A DNA stretch of 64,000 bases from Blasia pusilla (lineage: Eukaryota > Marchantiophyta > Marchantiopsida > Blasiales): NCBI GenBank assembly GCA_050084515.1, contig CM114275.1, positions 17,174,001 through 17,238,000 of the forward strand. The letters run 5' to 3'. Every line of letters starts with the position of its first letter. Position 1 is the first letter of the stretch. Below are positions 53,130-64,000 of the stretch, piece after piece. A program made the translations under genes and the position numbers. The notes beneath the pieces were generated by a model, which did no database searches, was not told the origin of the DNA, and saw only the letters and a program-made list of their open reading frames with translations.

Positions 53130-53889
53130 GCAACCCATCAGAATCCGACATGTTGCAAGATATGACAACAAGAGGAACACTTAAGAGACACAACTCCTTG
53201 GTATAAAAGAAAGCAAAATCGAACATTGCTTGCAACCTATCGAAATCCGACAGGTTGCAAGGAATGTCTTTTTTATTTCTTTATCTTCCAACCTGTCGGA
53301 ATCCGATGAGTTGCAAGATAAAACAACTAAATCAAAGTGGCTACCAGGGGTTTCCACAGACAAATTTGAACCTATGCAACCAGTCAAAATCAGACTTGTT
53401 GCAAGATGTGGCATCAATCTAGAAGATGTTCTAGAGTTACCAATAAGTAGGCATGCATGGAAGAGTTGGGCTGGTATTGTGGCAGATTTCAGGAGTGTCC
53501 AGGAGGACGTCAAAAGTGAAAAAATGCAGAAGAGCCAAATGAAGAATGGAAAAGAAAAAGAATGAAACAATTAAAAGCCAATCAACCTAACATGCAAGAT
53601 GTCGGAATTTGACAAGTCTCAAAAAATAATGTGTTAGAGAAGAATGGTTTGAAGATAATGGAGGAAGGAGATGAAAGTGAAGGAGCCTACTAGAATGCCT
53701 AAAAGGATAGACTCATACGAAAAGACAATCAATCAAATAGCCAACCTGTCGAAATTCGACAGGATGGAGGAGGTAAAAAGTAGAAGAATACAAAAGAGCC
53801 AAATGAAGAATAGAAAAGAAAGAGAATGAAATTATTAGAAGCTAATCAACCTAACATGCACATGTCAGAATTAAGATAGGTTGCTTGAC
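53130..53889. repeat. Dispersed palindromic motif, seven copies
   Basis: Variants of TGCAACCTGTCGGAATC followed by its mirror CGACAGGTTGCA occur near 53130, 53231, 53288, 53375, 53593, 53741 and 53857. The inner part CCTGTCGAAATTCGACAGG (53743-53762) is nearly a perfect inverted repeat. Spacing is irregular (57-218 bp). In addition about 100 bp at 53515-53612 recur at 53776-53875. The frame 53230-53565 through part of it (QPIEIRQVAR, QPVKIRLVAR) is probably a by-product of the repeat. Confidence 0.7.
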
Positions 53890-54172
53890 TGGATGACACA
53901 AAAAGGGGTTAAAAAAAAGGTTGCAAGAGAATCCCGAAAGATAGATGGTAAATGGTAAATAGATCAAGCCCGTGGGACCCAAAGGATCAAAAGGCTGAAA
54001 AACACATTACAAGTCATTCATTCACTAACCCTAAAAAAGATCCTAAAGACCTTCTCTTAGCTACTGCCTAGAGCACTTGAGCGATGAATAATGACGTCCA
54101 TAATATAACAACCTAAATCATAAGGCACTAGTTATAGTAAAGAATAGAAATTCTCCACATCTATTTTATGAG

Positions 54173-54731
54173 TTAGTCTAATCTCTTCATACCTTGGACA
54201 TATAACAAACACATGCTCTTCATCCTCAATATTTTCTCCGTCACATAACCTACAAATTCGTTCACTTCTATCAATATTAAACCATCAACCTTCCTCAATT
54301 CCTGGCCTCTGAGACCCAGTTTTATGTCGTGCGATAATATGATATAAGAACGTGGAGATCCCTGCAAGTAGGTATGCTTGTTCACAATATACAAGCATAG
54401 GATTCACATGAAGTTGATAAAACTCCATTTTGGTGTCCAGGCTACTCCAAATAATGTTGAGAAATTGTTGCAGTAGATGCTTGCGGAGTGCCATCGGTTT
54501 CAAGTCCCAATCGCGTTCCACCACATTTCACTTTGAAGACCAAGTCACCACATCCGCCATCCACCCTATAGAACATGTGGCTCGCAAAGCTTGATAAGGG
54601 AGGCAAGAAACATCAAGAGATCTCACCCTTGCGATATAAGTGATGGTCAAGTAAAGAGCTTCAGTCTCCAGAGGAAGATAACCTGTTTCCGCAAGAAGAA
54701 TAGCATACGGAGTTTGGTTTCTTACACCCAA
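54173..54731 (-). pseudogene. LINE ORF2 C-terminal region
   Basis: Frames read GVRNQTPYAILLAETG, TCSIGWMADVVTWSSK, RDWDLKPMALRKHLLQQ, IIARHKTGSQRPGIEEG and, after frame changes, the Cys/His cluster (VCYVTEKI region). Found in three copies in this window. Confidence 0.75.
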
Positions 54732-54905
54732 TTCTTCTTATAGAAAGACCTTTTACACCCTCTCCACGCGCTCCGAACGTGTCTTCTTACAACAAGGGCC
54801 CCAAACTTGGGTCCCATGTAAGACCACCAATAACACTAAGATCCTAAATAAGAATTTCCTAAGACTCCAAGACACAAGATGAGCTCTTCTACACCGGTTT
54901 AAAAA

Positions 54906-55565
54906 TCAATATAGAGCTTTGTAACCAGCTTTTATTCCCTTTTGCACGCAAAGTGCCCAACTATATTCATGAGAGAAATCAATGCCTAGATATTTGTAAC
55001 TCTTCACTCGTTCTAATTGTAGACCTTTGTAAAAGAATGAGAACTTGGATCTAGTACCCACTATAATGATTTTAGATTTCTGCATAGTAACCTCCATCTG
55101 ATTCTGGGTACAAAACCTTGCCAAAGTGTCGAGGTATTTTTGTAAACTAATGCCTTCATGTGCTAGTAATATGATATCATCTGCATACAATAGAGCTTTG
55201 AGGATAAAGTCCCCAAGCTTGACACCTTCACTATCACATTCCTCCAACCACTTTTCGATATCATCTATGAAAACTCCAAAGATAGTAGGGGAGAGAGGGC
55301 AACCTTGAATGACTCTGATTGTACTCAAGATCTCTTGAGTTTGTGAACCTTTGATCTTGGCCCGAATGGAATGGTATAACGTGGCCACGGCTGCTAGGAG
55401 ATTTGGTAGCACTCCAATGGCTTGCAACCTTTCCCATAAGAGCTTACGAGATACAGTATCAAAAGCTTTCTTGAAATCGATGAAACCGCAAAACAAAGCT
55501 TTTACATTGCCCTTAGATTTTTCCCATAAAATACGCAAGACCATCCAAATCCTCATATTTACCAT
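54906..55565 (-). pseudogene. LINE reverse transcriptase
   Basis: A 219-codon frame with FCGFIDFKKAFDTVSRKLLW (motif A Asp), VIQGCPLSPTIFGVFIDDIE, LKALLYADDIILLAHE (catalytic YADD near 55180-55195), [12 protein letters not shown] and YKYLGIDFS. The N-terminal RT motifs are missing upstream. The sense strand is minus. Confidence 0.85.
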
Positions 55566-55990
55566 TTTCTAATCGTCTTAGTTGAGTCATCACCTCTGCT
55601 TTAGAGAATAAGCTAGGTATTCCTTTACAACGTGGCATAGATGTAACGTCGGGGAAGAAATAGAGCTTTGCGGCAAGATATCAAAGACTTGGGATCAAGA
55701 GTAGGTTTTGAAGACCGTACTACTTAGCATCTCCAAAATGATTTGAGGTCCTTATGCAGCTCCCTAGTCAAGGACTCTTGCTTCCACCGCAAGAAAGCTC
55801 GTTTCTTAGATTTCACCAAGTCTTTGTAAAGGCTCGTCATAATGAGCGGACTTTGGATATCCAAAGATTTATCTATCGATCTTGCCCTTGCTTGCTTGCA
55901 TTCAGAGTCAAACCACCCATTACAAGGCAGCCTCCTACCACTTCTATCCCTGTGCCACGAAAAGAACTTAGATGCTGCGTTTTTTAGCAA
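55566..55990 (-). pseudogene. LINE endonuclease-RT linker
   Basis: It reads PCNGWFDSECKQARARS, SLYKDLVKSKKRAFLRWKQE, typical of the region after the APE domain in plant LINEs, then degenerate sequence up to the RT frame. The start is in-frame sequence of a longer ORF2. Confidence 0.65.
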
Positions 55991-55999
55991 TTCGGTTAG

Positions 56000-56952
56000 T
56001 TACAAACTTTTCGTGTGTGGCTCTAGGCTCCATACAATGCGAGTCAAGAGTTCTTGTAAATGTAGTGTATAAAGATCTTTTTTACCAGGATCTAAGCAAA
56101 ACTTGGGAGAAGCTAAAACATATTGATATCTCGAGAGAGGAATTGCCTTTGATAGTGAGAGAGTAAACAAAAGAGGTGCGTGATTTGATTCAAGCTGAGG
56201 TTCTAGAATATCAAATGCAGAGATAAGAGAGTTATTAGCGGGCAAGAAAGAAGATAATGGATGCTGCTAGCGCCGGTAGAGGAGAAACACATATTGGAGT
56301 GAGAGTTGGAAAAATGAGAGGTTCCATTAAGAACTTTCAAATTACAAGTGGCTCCAAAGGTTAAAAATGCTATGTAAAGGATTTGTAGAAAGATCTGAAG
56401 AGATTCGAGACCTGAAACCATCCTCATGTTCTTCGAGAAGAGGAGAAGTCAAGCAATCACTGAATTGGGTAAATTGAGCAGTTCATGTAAGAGCATTGAA
56501 ATCCCAAACTCGAAAGACTTCACCTTTGCTTTGATATTTGAGAACATCCCCAATAAGTTTTGATGGAATGGTTGACTTTGATTATAAGTGCGTGTTGAGT
56601 AGATAGGCATGGATAGTGGTGCAAAATAACAAACTGCCAAATAACAATAAGATCCCCCAACCAAACCAAGACATAGCCAATGATATTGGCCACCCATATC
56701 TTGATCTTCAAGATGTATGAGAGGTAGAAATTGAGACCTAATGAAAGTAGCAATTCTGCCATAACTCCTTCCTGCCCGTTGCCTTCTTTGGTTCCATGTT
56801 GATCCCGCCAAAGTAAACCCTTGCATCTGTGCAATAGTATTGCTCTCATGTTCCCAAGTCTCCACAATATTGATGATGTTTGCCATCTCCCAAATTGGTA
56901 CACCACTCATATACTTTGTTGTTGAAAGGCCTCGTATATTCCACATCAACAC
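56000..56952 (-). pseudogene. LINE APE endonuclease
   Basis: It begins MLMWNIRGL (motif WN.RGL of APE endonucleases), followed by VETWEHE (E site), GRIATFIRS and WLCLGL..GSYCYLAVCYFAP. The end (56000-56440) is degenerate but reads EPQLESNHAPLLFTLS (catalytic D.H of the SDH motif is S-N-H here). Confidence 0.72.
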
Positions 56953-56970
56953 TCTTAGCTCCTTGGATTG

Positions 56971-57802
56971 CTAGGTTGATAACTCTCTTTTTTCTCTGGG
57001 TAACAATTGCTCGACCATCGCATAGATAAGAAATAAAACCTTCTTCTTGAGCCTCTTTGACCTTTGCAAGCTTCTTTCTCCTAGCTTTGACTTATAGGGA
57101 TGTAAGATCAGGATCCAACCATATCCTCCGTCCTTTGAGAATGGCTTTGTTAGCCAGGGCAGTATCACGTTGAGTTTGATCAACAAACTTAACTAGAATG
57201 GCACGAGGTTATGTTCCCGTTTTCCCAATACGGAAAGCTTGAGCTAAGTCCGGGTTATGAATATGAAGTGTATCAACCAAGAACTTGGTGACAACACTCT
57301 TCACCTCTTCACTCTCTGTTTTCGGCAAACCTGAGATTCTCACATTCTATCTCCGGGCAAATTGGTTTTCCTTTTCTATCTCTTGCTGTTGACAGAAAGA
57401 GATATGAGCAACCTTTGTACCTTCAGCATAAGATTTCATTTTCACTTCTGAATTTTCAACAACCTCATGCAATCCTGAACTATTGGGAGTAGTCGCTAAT
57501 GATGATGGTTTCTCTTGAACATCCGCAACAGATTTGAAAAGATTGAGCATCACACTAGAACTATCTTTCAACAATTTCTTCAAAACCTCTTGCGTTGCCT
57601 TCAACTCTCGGATTTGAATATGTGCAAGGTTTAATTGAGAAGTTTGTACCTTGAATTCTTGTTGAAGCTCTTTCAATTCATGCAAGACCACTTGCACTAG
57701 ATTCAAGATTTTGTCTTGAGTAGTGATCATGTAGTCGACTTCACTACATCCCAGATATTGCACGACCTCCAATAAAGTATAACCGAATCTCCAAAACCAC
57801 AC
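56971..57802 (-). pseudogene. LINE ORF1 protein (coiled coil plus RRM-type domain)
   Basis: The 57347-57802 frame carries a long coiled coil (LHELKELQQEFKVQTSQLNL). After a stop near 57350 it reads NVRISGLPKTE, VVTKFLVDTLHI, AFRIGKTGT, ILVKFVDQTQRDTAL and ANKAILKGRRIWLDPDLTS, the pattern of L1 ORF1p (transposase-22 type). It would bind LINE RNA. Confidence 0.75.
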
Positions 57803-57819
57803 AACTTCTGCTCTAGAAG

Positions 57820-58118
57820 TTGGTTGTACTTGAAATTCTCAAGACTAGGGCACCTCTTGATACTCCACGTTGTGTCAAAATATAAGCTTCATATGACACT
57901 CCACTTGAAAGATATGGCCTCTCAAGATTTAGATCTGAAATCCTCAAATCTAGAAGAGTAGAAACTCAAATCTCTTATAACTTCGTGTGTGTAACACAAT
58001 TGTGCTTGAAATTTTGAGGTCTAGGGCGGCTTCTTATAATCCATGTTTCCTCAAAATATGAGCTTCATATTACACTTCAACGTAAAAATATGGCCTCCGC
58101 AAGATTCAGTAGAACCCC
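57820..58118 (-). repeat. LINE 5' UTR tandem monomers
   Basis: Two units of about 175 bp (57820-57994 and 57995-58118, the second partial) matching 41707-42038. Position 5' of ORF1 suggests promoter monomers. Confidence 0.72.
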
Positions 58119-58700
58119 TACGAAAACACTTTAAACGAGCAAGAGTGGAACCTTCATCACCATGAGCGTCGTCACGCTATTATCAGCAAGGGGGATTGTC
58201 AAGGAGCCTTAGAGCCATACTATCTTCCTTGGATGGTCAAAGAAGAAATCATCGTGCTCAAGAATAAACTCAAGACGAGAGTGGAGATGCAGGGCGAGTA
58301 CAAATGGGGGGGGAGGATAGACGAGATGGTTTGAATGACCTCTATGTAGGTCGTAGTACGAGCTTTGATGAGCGCAGGGAGAGTTTTGATTGCCCTTTAC
58401 ATAGCAGTGCTCCTTCCCAAACCTTTCGTGGGGAGAGTGCTTCGGATAATAGCGAGGTAATGTCTCGTCTATCACAGTTGGAGAGTTTAATAACAAATTT
58501 CCAACGCAATTTTGATTTGGCCGTGGAATTCAACGTTTTGAAGGGGAAGTATGAACAACTATCTAAGGAGCACATCAGATTGAAGAAGGAGATGGAGAGT
58601 CTTTTGAACAAATCTATTGCCAGAGATGACCTGCTAGAAGGCAAAGAGCTGTAATGGTTGACCATAGAGAGCAATGGAGGAGAGCATACGAGAACATCAT
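58119..58700 (+). CDS. Unknown coiled-coil ORF fragment
   Basis: Two overlapping frames: about 58125-58330 (EWNLHHHERRHAIISKG, YYLPWMVKEEIIVLKNKL) and 58304-58654 (ATG start, GLNDLYVGRSTSFDERRESF, coiled coil FNVLKGKYEQLSKEHIRLKK). They meet at a run of eight G (58306-58313), so a one-base slip could join them. The family is not recognised. It may be a transposon gag-like or captured gene piece. Ends at TAA 58652. Confidence 0.35.
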
Positions 58701-59705
58701 TGTCGCGCCCCTACTCTCCTTGAACGTCAATCTTTATTGTTGCAGAAGCGTACGTTCAGCAGGATACGATCTCATCGCCGATCTGCACCCAAACACGCAC
58801 TCTCGTTAGTCGGGTTTGGGCCAACCAGCGTTCCAACCCACTGAGTTCTCAACTCGGCGTCTCATCAAGCTCAACCTTCCTTACTTCCTAGTTCCCAAAA
58901 CATGGCAAGTCCTTCAAGACTTGGAACAGACTTCTTGATTAGTCTAGGAACCTAAAACGGCACTTGCGCGCCTAGCGATCCCAACTGTTCAACGGACCTC
59001 GTGTGAGTTCCAAACCAAGACCCAAGTAATTGAGTCACGAGGTGGAGTCCAAGAGGGATGTCTAAAATTGCCTCCATAGACTTGGTTCAGGTTTTCCAAC
59101 CCAACCCCAAACTCTCAATCCGTTCCATGCCCTTGAGCCGCCCCATGGCGCCAAAAGTGGGGTTCAAGTTCCAAGCACTCTTGGAGACCTTCCCCCTTCC
59201 TAGTACTTCTGGGGTTCTCCAATACCCCTCCCCCCTTTGGAAAAGGAGGGTCGGCCCCTTCATTGTGGCCCTCAACCCGACTCTACTTACAGTCGTTTTT
59301 TGGGTTGTTCCTCATCCACTGCTCATGCGTTTGCAAAGATCTTTAGTGCGTTTGAATTGTCTTTCCATAAGTCTTCCAACGCACCCTTGTTCAATCCAAA
59401 CGCATCTTGGAGATAAAAAGTTATGGCCATAAATACAGTCGGAAACTCTCAAACTCTAGTGCCGTCCCAAATCCGGATTCTTCCTTTGGCAACCCACTTT
59501 CTAGACTCAACTCCTTTCAAGTCTTGTTCCGCTTTTGGACAAGGTTTCTCAGTCGCGACCAAAAAATTTGAAACGCGAAGCCTTGCTTGCGTCCCGTCTC
59601 TTGTCTCTTCTTTGAGACCATTCCAACGCGCAAACCATCTTAGCGTGAGCCCGCTAATGTTCAATGTTCTGCTTTGGCACTCGTTTGGTCATGAGGGTCG
59701 CGACA
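58701..59705 (-). repeat. 3' LTR of the minus-strand chromovirus
   Basis: 1005 bp, plus-strand TGTCGCGCCCC to GGTCGCGACA, homologous to 35994-36995 in reverse complement. Confidence 0.9.
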
Positions 59706-59720
59706 CTCACCCCTCTTTAG
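59706..59720 (-). other. Polypurine tract
   Basis: On the minus strand CTAAAGAGGGGTGAG directly precedes the LTR start TGTCGCG. Its location is canonical for plus-strand priming. Confidence 0.75.
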
Positions 59721-60378
59721 AGGTTGATGCCCTCATCGACGCAAACCTTTGTTATGTCAAGTCTCCTAGGCAGCCTACCCCTTGACATTGAATTGCGTTC
59801 TGATGGCTAACCCGCAACTCCTCTTAGTCTACAGTTTTTGCTTTGCACCACTTAGAATTATTAGCCTCTCCTCTTTGATAAGCCTGGACTCGTTCCAAAG
59901 AACTAACCTATCAAATAAGCTAACTAAGTGTGCAACCTTAGACTCTTCTGGCTCATTCTTGTAAACATCACACATGTATACATGATCTACAAATCGTAGT
60001 ATTATTGGGCCGCTCTCTTATTTGACTTAGCTGGTCTCTAAGTTTACTTATGTAGCCACAAGTAAGATCACCCCAAGCCCCAAGACAGATTCATCTGCCC
60101 CGCCGACGCTAGGGCGAGCCCGAGTGTAATCCAACACAAGGTCCTTTTCTAGGTGCTTATCCACATACGAGCTCTCACCTCAAATACTCCTTGTCCGTCC
60201 TCTTCACTTACATCCTAAGCCTATGATGAACGACTCATAGCCATGCACTACCACATACAAATTGCAATCAACTCTGGCATCGAATCTCCAAATCCATACA
60301 TTCCTTTATTGCAACACTAGCATATTCTAGTTACAACAGCCTTCAGCCCAAGATTCCAAAGGGGTACAAGTCATGTCT
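59721..60378 (-). other. 3' untranslated region of the chromovirus
   Basis: About 660 bp between the chromodomain stop and the purine tract, no supported ORF. Confidence 0.6.
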
Positions 60379-61086
60379 CTAGCTTCTCCTTGTACTAACG
60401 TATGTGCTTCGCTTGAAGTCTCGCAACAACTCTTGCGCGTGTTCCAAATCCACCTCCGCAATCCAAGTCGCCTCCTTCACATGGTAGCCCTTCCATTTAA
60501 CCAAGTATTCGTACTTGTTGGCCCGACGGCTCGAACATAAGATGGTCTCCACCTCAAACTCCGGCTCTTCATTTATGATCACCGGGTGCGGTCTCACCAC
60601 CTGTCTCCGCTCGAAACGTCCATTATCTTGAAGATATTTCTTCAACAATGACAGATGAAAGGTTGGATGAATCTTGAACTCGTTCGGCAGCCCCAATATA
60701 TGCACATCCTCAAACGGGTTTGCCACAATCACATACGGTCCAACATACTTGGCAGACAGCTTCGCAGACAACTCTTTCGGAAGAGTAAGATTCTTCACAC
60801 TCAACCACACTTGCTCTCCAACTTGGAATCGTACTTGGCGCCAACTCTTGTTAGCATGCTTAACGTACCTCATTTGAGCCTTTACAAGACTTCGCCTTGC
60901 TCGCTCTTCCCGTTCTCGCATTTCTACCAACAAACCTCCTACCGTTGCTTGTCGTGTTCGTGCCAATGTAGTGCCCTTCGAAAGGGCTAGGTCAAGAGGC
61001 CCTTCTGGCTCTCGTCCATTCGCCAGGAGAAACGGAGATTCTCCAGTTGCAGAATGCTTGGTCGAGTTATAGCAGTACTCCGCCAT
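60379..61086 (-). pseudogene. Integrase end, GPY/F and chromodomain
   Basis: A 235-codon frame: EYCYNSTKHSATGESPF (integrase end), VGPYVIVANPFEDVHILGLP and HPTFHLSLLKKY (GPY/F module), then a chromodomain with EVETILCSSRRANKYEYLVKWKGY and ATWIAEVDLEHAQELL; the aromatic residues Y, W, W are present. Chromodomains target integration to chromatin marked by methylated histone H3. It is offset from the integrase core only by an adjacent stop. Confidence 0.88.
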
Positions 61087-61088
61087 GC

Positions 61089-61694
61089 TCAGCCACTTGA
61101 CCCAATCTCGACATAATTCCTTAAGTACTGATTCACGATTGAGTTTACCTTTTCAGTCTGTCCATCCGTCTGTGGGTGGAAAGCCGTACTGAAACTCAGC
61201 TTGGTCTTAAATCTCCTGAACAAGTGCCTCCAGAAAGCACAGGTAAACTTTGGATCCTGATGTGAAACAATGCTCCTCAGCAAACCGTGACCATGCCACC
61301 AGCTATCTAGAAACAGTCCCGACGTCGTATAAGCCGTTGCGGAATCCACCGTTGGCACGAATCTTGCCAACTTGCTAAACCGATCAACAATCACAAGTAT
61401 AGCGTTGTATCCCTCAAATTCTGGAAGACTCGTGATGAAATCCATACTCGCACTTTGCAAGGGTCCTTCTGGGATCGGCAAGGGATGCAACAAGCCTTGT
61501 TTCTTATCATAAGAAACTATATTCGCTTGGCAGGTCACACAGGTCTTCACATATTGAGCAACATCCTCTTTCATGTTGGGCCAAAAAAACCGCTTCGATA
61601 GAACAACCAGCGTAGATTTCTCTCCTTTATGTCCTGTCAAGGGTTTGTCGTGACACTCTGCTAACACTTTGGTTCGCATCCTGCCTTGCCCCAC
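61089..61694 (-). pseudogene. Integrase core
   Basis: HHCC part (HDKPLTGHKG, CVTCQANI), core with SMDFITSLPEF (first Asp), SHQDPKF (second Asp: D-P rather than the usual D-R), HPQTDGQTEKVN (Glu). Ends at TAA just before the chromodomain frame. Confidence 0.86.
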
Positions 61695-61812
61695 ATAGAT
61701 CCTACTATGCTTGAACCTTAGTTAAACGTGCCTCAAACTTATGTTGGCCACCTTCTCACCGTGCTTCAACTTCCTCAAGTACTCCCCTGCATGAGCGTTC
61801 TTCATATATCCT

Positions 61813-62258
61813 TCATGAATCCTTCTTTCTCAAGACCTGTGTCGTGGATGGCATGTGTTCCTCCTTGCGACTCAACACATCTGGAATCACATTATCTTTA
61901 CCTAGCTTGTGAATCAACTCAACATCCATCAGCGCCAAGGTATCATGCCATTGCAGTTGTTTCGGTGTCACTCGATCCCGGGTCTCAAAATACGTGAGTG
62001 ATATATTATCGGTGAATACTAGAGTCCTGTGGAGCCCTAAATAATACCGCCACTTTCTCAAGCAATGGACCACCGCGAACAACTCTTTCTCGTGAGTGGG
62101 CCATCTCCTTTCAATATCGCTAAGCTTCTTGCTCTCGTATGCTATAGGTCTCCCTTCTTGCACCAACATTCTTGCAACCGCGAAATCACTAGCATCGATA
62201 TGCACTTCGAAAGGTTTGTCAAACTGCAGAAGCTTCAATACTGGTTCTTTCGATAGAA
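61813..62258 (-). pseudogene. RNase H, chromovirus
   Basis: Reads EVHIDASDFAVARMLVQEG, THEKELFAVVHCLRKWRYYL, LVFTDNISLTYFETRD and IPDVLSRKEE with the catalytic D-E-D-D. Complete, unlike the plus-strand copy. Confidence 0.82.
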
Positions 62259-63341
62259 TCTGCTACACTAGGCTGAATGCTTCATTAACTTCTTGGGTCC
62301 AAGTCGTGTTGGCAAACTTTGCTGTCCAATCCGTGAGAGGTCTCACAATTCCCGAAAAGTTTTTCACATAAGTGCGATAGAACTGCACGGCACCTATGAA
62401 CCTCCTCATCCCCTTTATGGTGGATGGGGATTCCCACTCGACAATCGCTTTCACCTTCTCCATGTTCGGACTGACGCCATCCGCGCTAACCACGTGACCC
62501 AAGAATTTGATCTTGCTCAACCTGAATTTACTCTTCTCTAGATTCGCATACAACTAATTCACCCTTAGCTTTGACAAAACCGCTCTCACATGTCGAACGT
62601 GCTCCTCTAGGGACTTCGAATAGATAAGTATGTCATCAATATAGATGATAAATACTCATCCATTTCCTTGTGAAAAATGGAGTTCATCAATGTGGTGAAC
62701 GTCAGAGGCGCGTTACATATACCGAAAGGCATCACTACAAACTCAAAGGAACCGTATCTTGTCCTACACGCAATCTTCTCCACATCAGCCTCGGAAATCC
62801 GGATCTTTTAATATCCAGACTTTAAGTACATCCTACTCAAATATCTCGCGCCTACCAGCCTATCGAAGAGATCATCTATCCTCGGAAGAGGATAATTGTT
62901 CCAAACCGTCACTTTATTCAGCGCACGGTAATCAACACACAGCCTCATATTTCCATCCTTCTTCTACACAAACAGAACAGGTGCTCCATAAGGTGACTTG
63001 CTAGTCCTAATGTAACCCTTTTCCAAGAGCTCACTTAACTACTTTTTCAACTCAAGAAGTTCCTCCTTATTCAACCTATATGGTGCTTTTGAAGGTGGTT
63101 GGGAACTAGGTATGATCTCTATCTTATGATCGACGGCTCTATATGGCGGCAACTCAGTCGGAAGCTCATTTGTCAAGACATCCTCAAACTCCTTGACCAC
63201 TTCCTGGAGTGGTTCTGGGATTCCCCTTGAAGCAATGTCCTCATCTCTGCGTATTCTACTTGTAGCCTCCTCCACTTGTCTCATCAAGCAGAGAAACCCA
63301 TCCTCCAACTCGGTCATGCTTCTCCTTGTAATCGAGTTCAC
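62259..63341 (-). pseudogene. Reverse transcriptase, chromovirus
   Basis: N-part (TELPPYRAVDHKIEIIP, SKAPYRL) at 63039-63341, then VCLFV / [43 protein letters not shown] and [16 protein letters not shown] on the minus strand around 62615-62950, then KIKFLGHVVSADGV and the thumb. Several stops (for example near 63042, 62960 and 62555) break it. Confidence 0.8.
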
Positions 63342-63770
63342 TAACTAATTTTTCGCTGGAACCTCACGGACCAACCGCACCTGCAACCATTTTTCTTTTA
63401 GCAAGACGCTCAACCTCAAGGGTCTACATCTTAACTCCACCTCATACACATCCAGGAATGTATTCCCCAAGACTCCGTCAATGCCATCCATTTCGCACAC
63501 ATTGAAATTCTCCTTCAACTCGAACCCAAGACCAACTCAGAATTCCGATGAGACTTGCCTCCTGCAAATCCTACTCGAATGGGCTCATCCTTCTTAGAGG
63601 TAGACAACCCCAGTTCCTTCACGATTCTCGGGCTTAGGAAGGAGTGCGAAGCACATGTATCCACGAGCAACAACACATCGCGATCAGCAATCTTGGATCT
63701 TAGGTACACTAAATTGTGCGTCCTCTTGGTGACCTCAAGGGACGTCTGGAGATCACCCGCCAATAGATGA
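63342..63770 (-). pseudogene. Protease, chromovirus
   Basis: LLLVDTCASHSFLSPRIV near 63640-63690: the active-site triad D-T-G is D-T-C. Continues LSTSKKDEPIRVGFAGG. The C-part runs to about 63420 (GVLGNTFLDVYEVEL) after a frameshift. Plus-strand copy has the intact DTG. Confidence 0.78.
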
Positions 63771-64000
63771 TTAGCAGCAAACGCAATCATACTCCCATTA
63801 CTAACCTTCGGTTTTGAACACACTTTCTCCAGGTGCCCCGGTTTGCCACAGTTGTAGCATATGACCTTGCCGTTCCCTGACTTAGAGTGCTGTCCTCCTC
63901 TCGGCTTTGCATGAAGTTCCACTCATTTTCTTTGTCGGGCAGCGACTCTCTGGATCGTCTGTGCCCCCACTCCAAACTCTTTTGAACGTCTCCTTATTTT
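63771..64000 (-). pseudogene. gag: gag C-terminal part with zinc knuckle, chromovirus
   Basis: CYNCGKPGHLEKVC near 63820-63860 is an intact C-x2-C-x4-H-x4-C knuckle. A frameshift near 63920 separates it from upstream sequence. The rest of gag lies beyond the window. Confidence 0.75.

Larger units (their letters stand above)
53945..58118 (-). mobile_element. L1-type LINE, minus strand, near full length but decayed
   Basis: From right to left: 5' monomer repeats, ORF1 with coiled coil, APE endonuclease, RT, C-terminal zinc cluster, 3' UTR and TGGTAAA tail (53945-53960). Parts of ORF2 between endonuclease and RT are deleted. It is the reference copy for the LINE pieces at 40206-43195. Confidence 0.85.
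58701..64000 (-). mobile_element. Ty3/gypsy chromovirus, minus strand (5' part outside the window)
   Basis: Read right to left: gag zinc knuckle, protease, RT, RNase H, integrase, GPY/F and chromodomain, 3' UTR, purine tract, 3' LTR. It continues beyond 64000. The flank at the LTR end is ATCAT (58696-58700). Same family as 35994-40010. Confidence 0.88.

Overview
The window is intergenic, retrotransposon-dominated DNA from a streptophyte (plant-lineage) genome. This rests on a plant-like U6 snRNA copy, chromodomain Ty3/gypsy elements with a Met-tRNA primer site, an L1-type LINE, a Helitron helicase and nested insertions of different ages. A large-genome non-angiosperm (fern, lycophyte, bryophyte or charophyte relative) is my guess, and a weak one. 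No intact host gene is certain; the best candidate is a coiled-coil ORF at 33331-34779.

Layout. 1-80: 3' scrap of a methyltransferase ORF. 81-3028: left half of a family-B element (copy 1). 3030-22420: a longer family-B element (copy 2), interrupted by a complete family-A element (copy A, 3360-13156, target duplication TGTTT) and a solo LTR (13322-14335). 22416-24240: a hairpin and an inverted family-B terminal repeat carrying another solo LTR. 24241-27744: internally deleted family-B copy 3. 27753-28764: Helitron helicase end. 28765-35990: mostly non-TE spacer with the putative gene and a 220-bp duplication. 35994-40010: 3'-truncated chromovirus-like Ty3 element. 40206-43195: plus-strand LINE, itself hit by a minus-strand U6-LINE chimera, then by family-A copy D (43201-52283, target duplication TCTTT). 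53130-53890: a dispersed palindromic motif. 53945-58118: minus-strand LINE. 58701-64000: minus-strand chromovirus with chromodomain, running off the window.

The most interesting content is the family A/B elements. Their pol reads protease, complete C5-cytosine methyltransferase (motifs I to X in DNMT3-like, non-permuted order), reverse transcriptase, RNase H, DDE integrase, PHD finger. Their ends are not ordinary LTRs. They show a split-direct-repeat plan A1-internal-B1-A2-B2, known from tyrosine-recombinase elements such as Ngaro, but here with a DDE integrase and 5-bp target duplications. Directly after A1 lies a stretch complementary to a sequence inside A1 itself. In both families this looks like a Tf1-style self-priming site, and the two families have different but internally matched sequences. 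My working model is that the element self-primes reverse transcription, carries a methyltransferase that could methylate DNA, and has a PHD finger that could target chromatin. All copies here are broken by stops and frameshifts, so the window records the system but shows no active copy.
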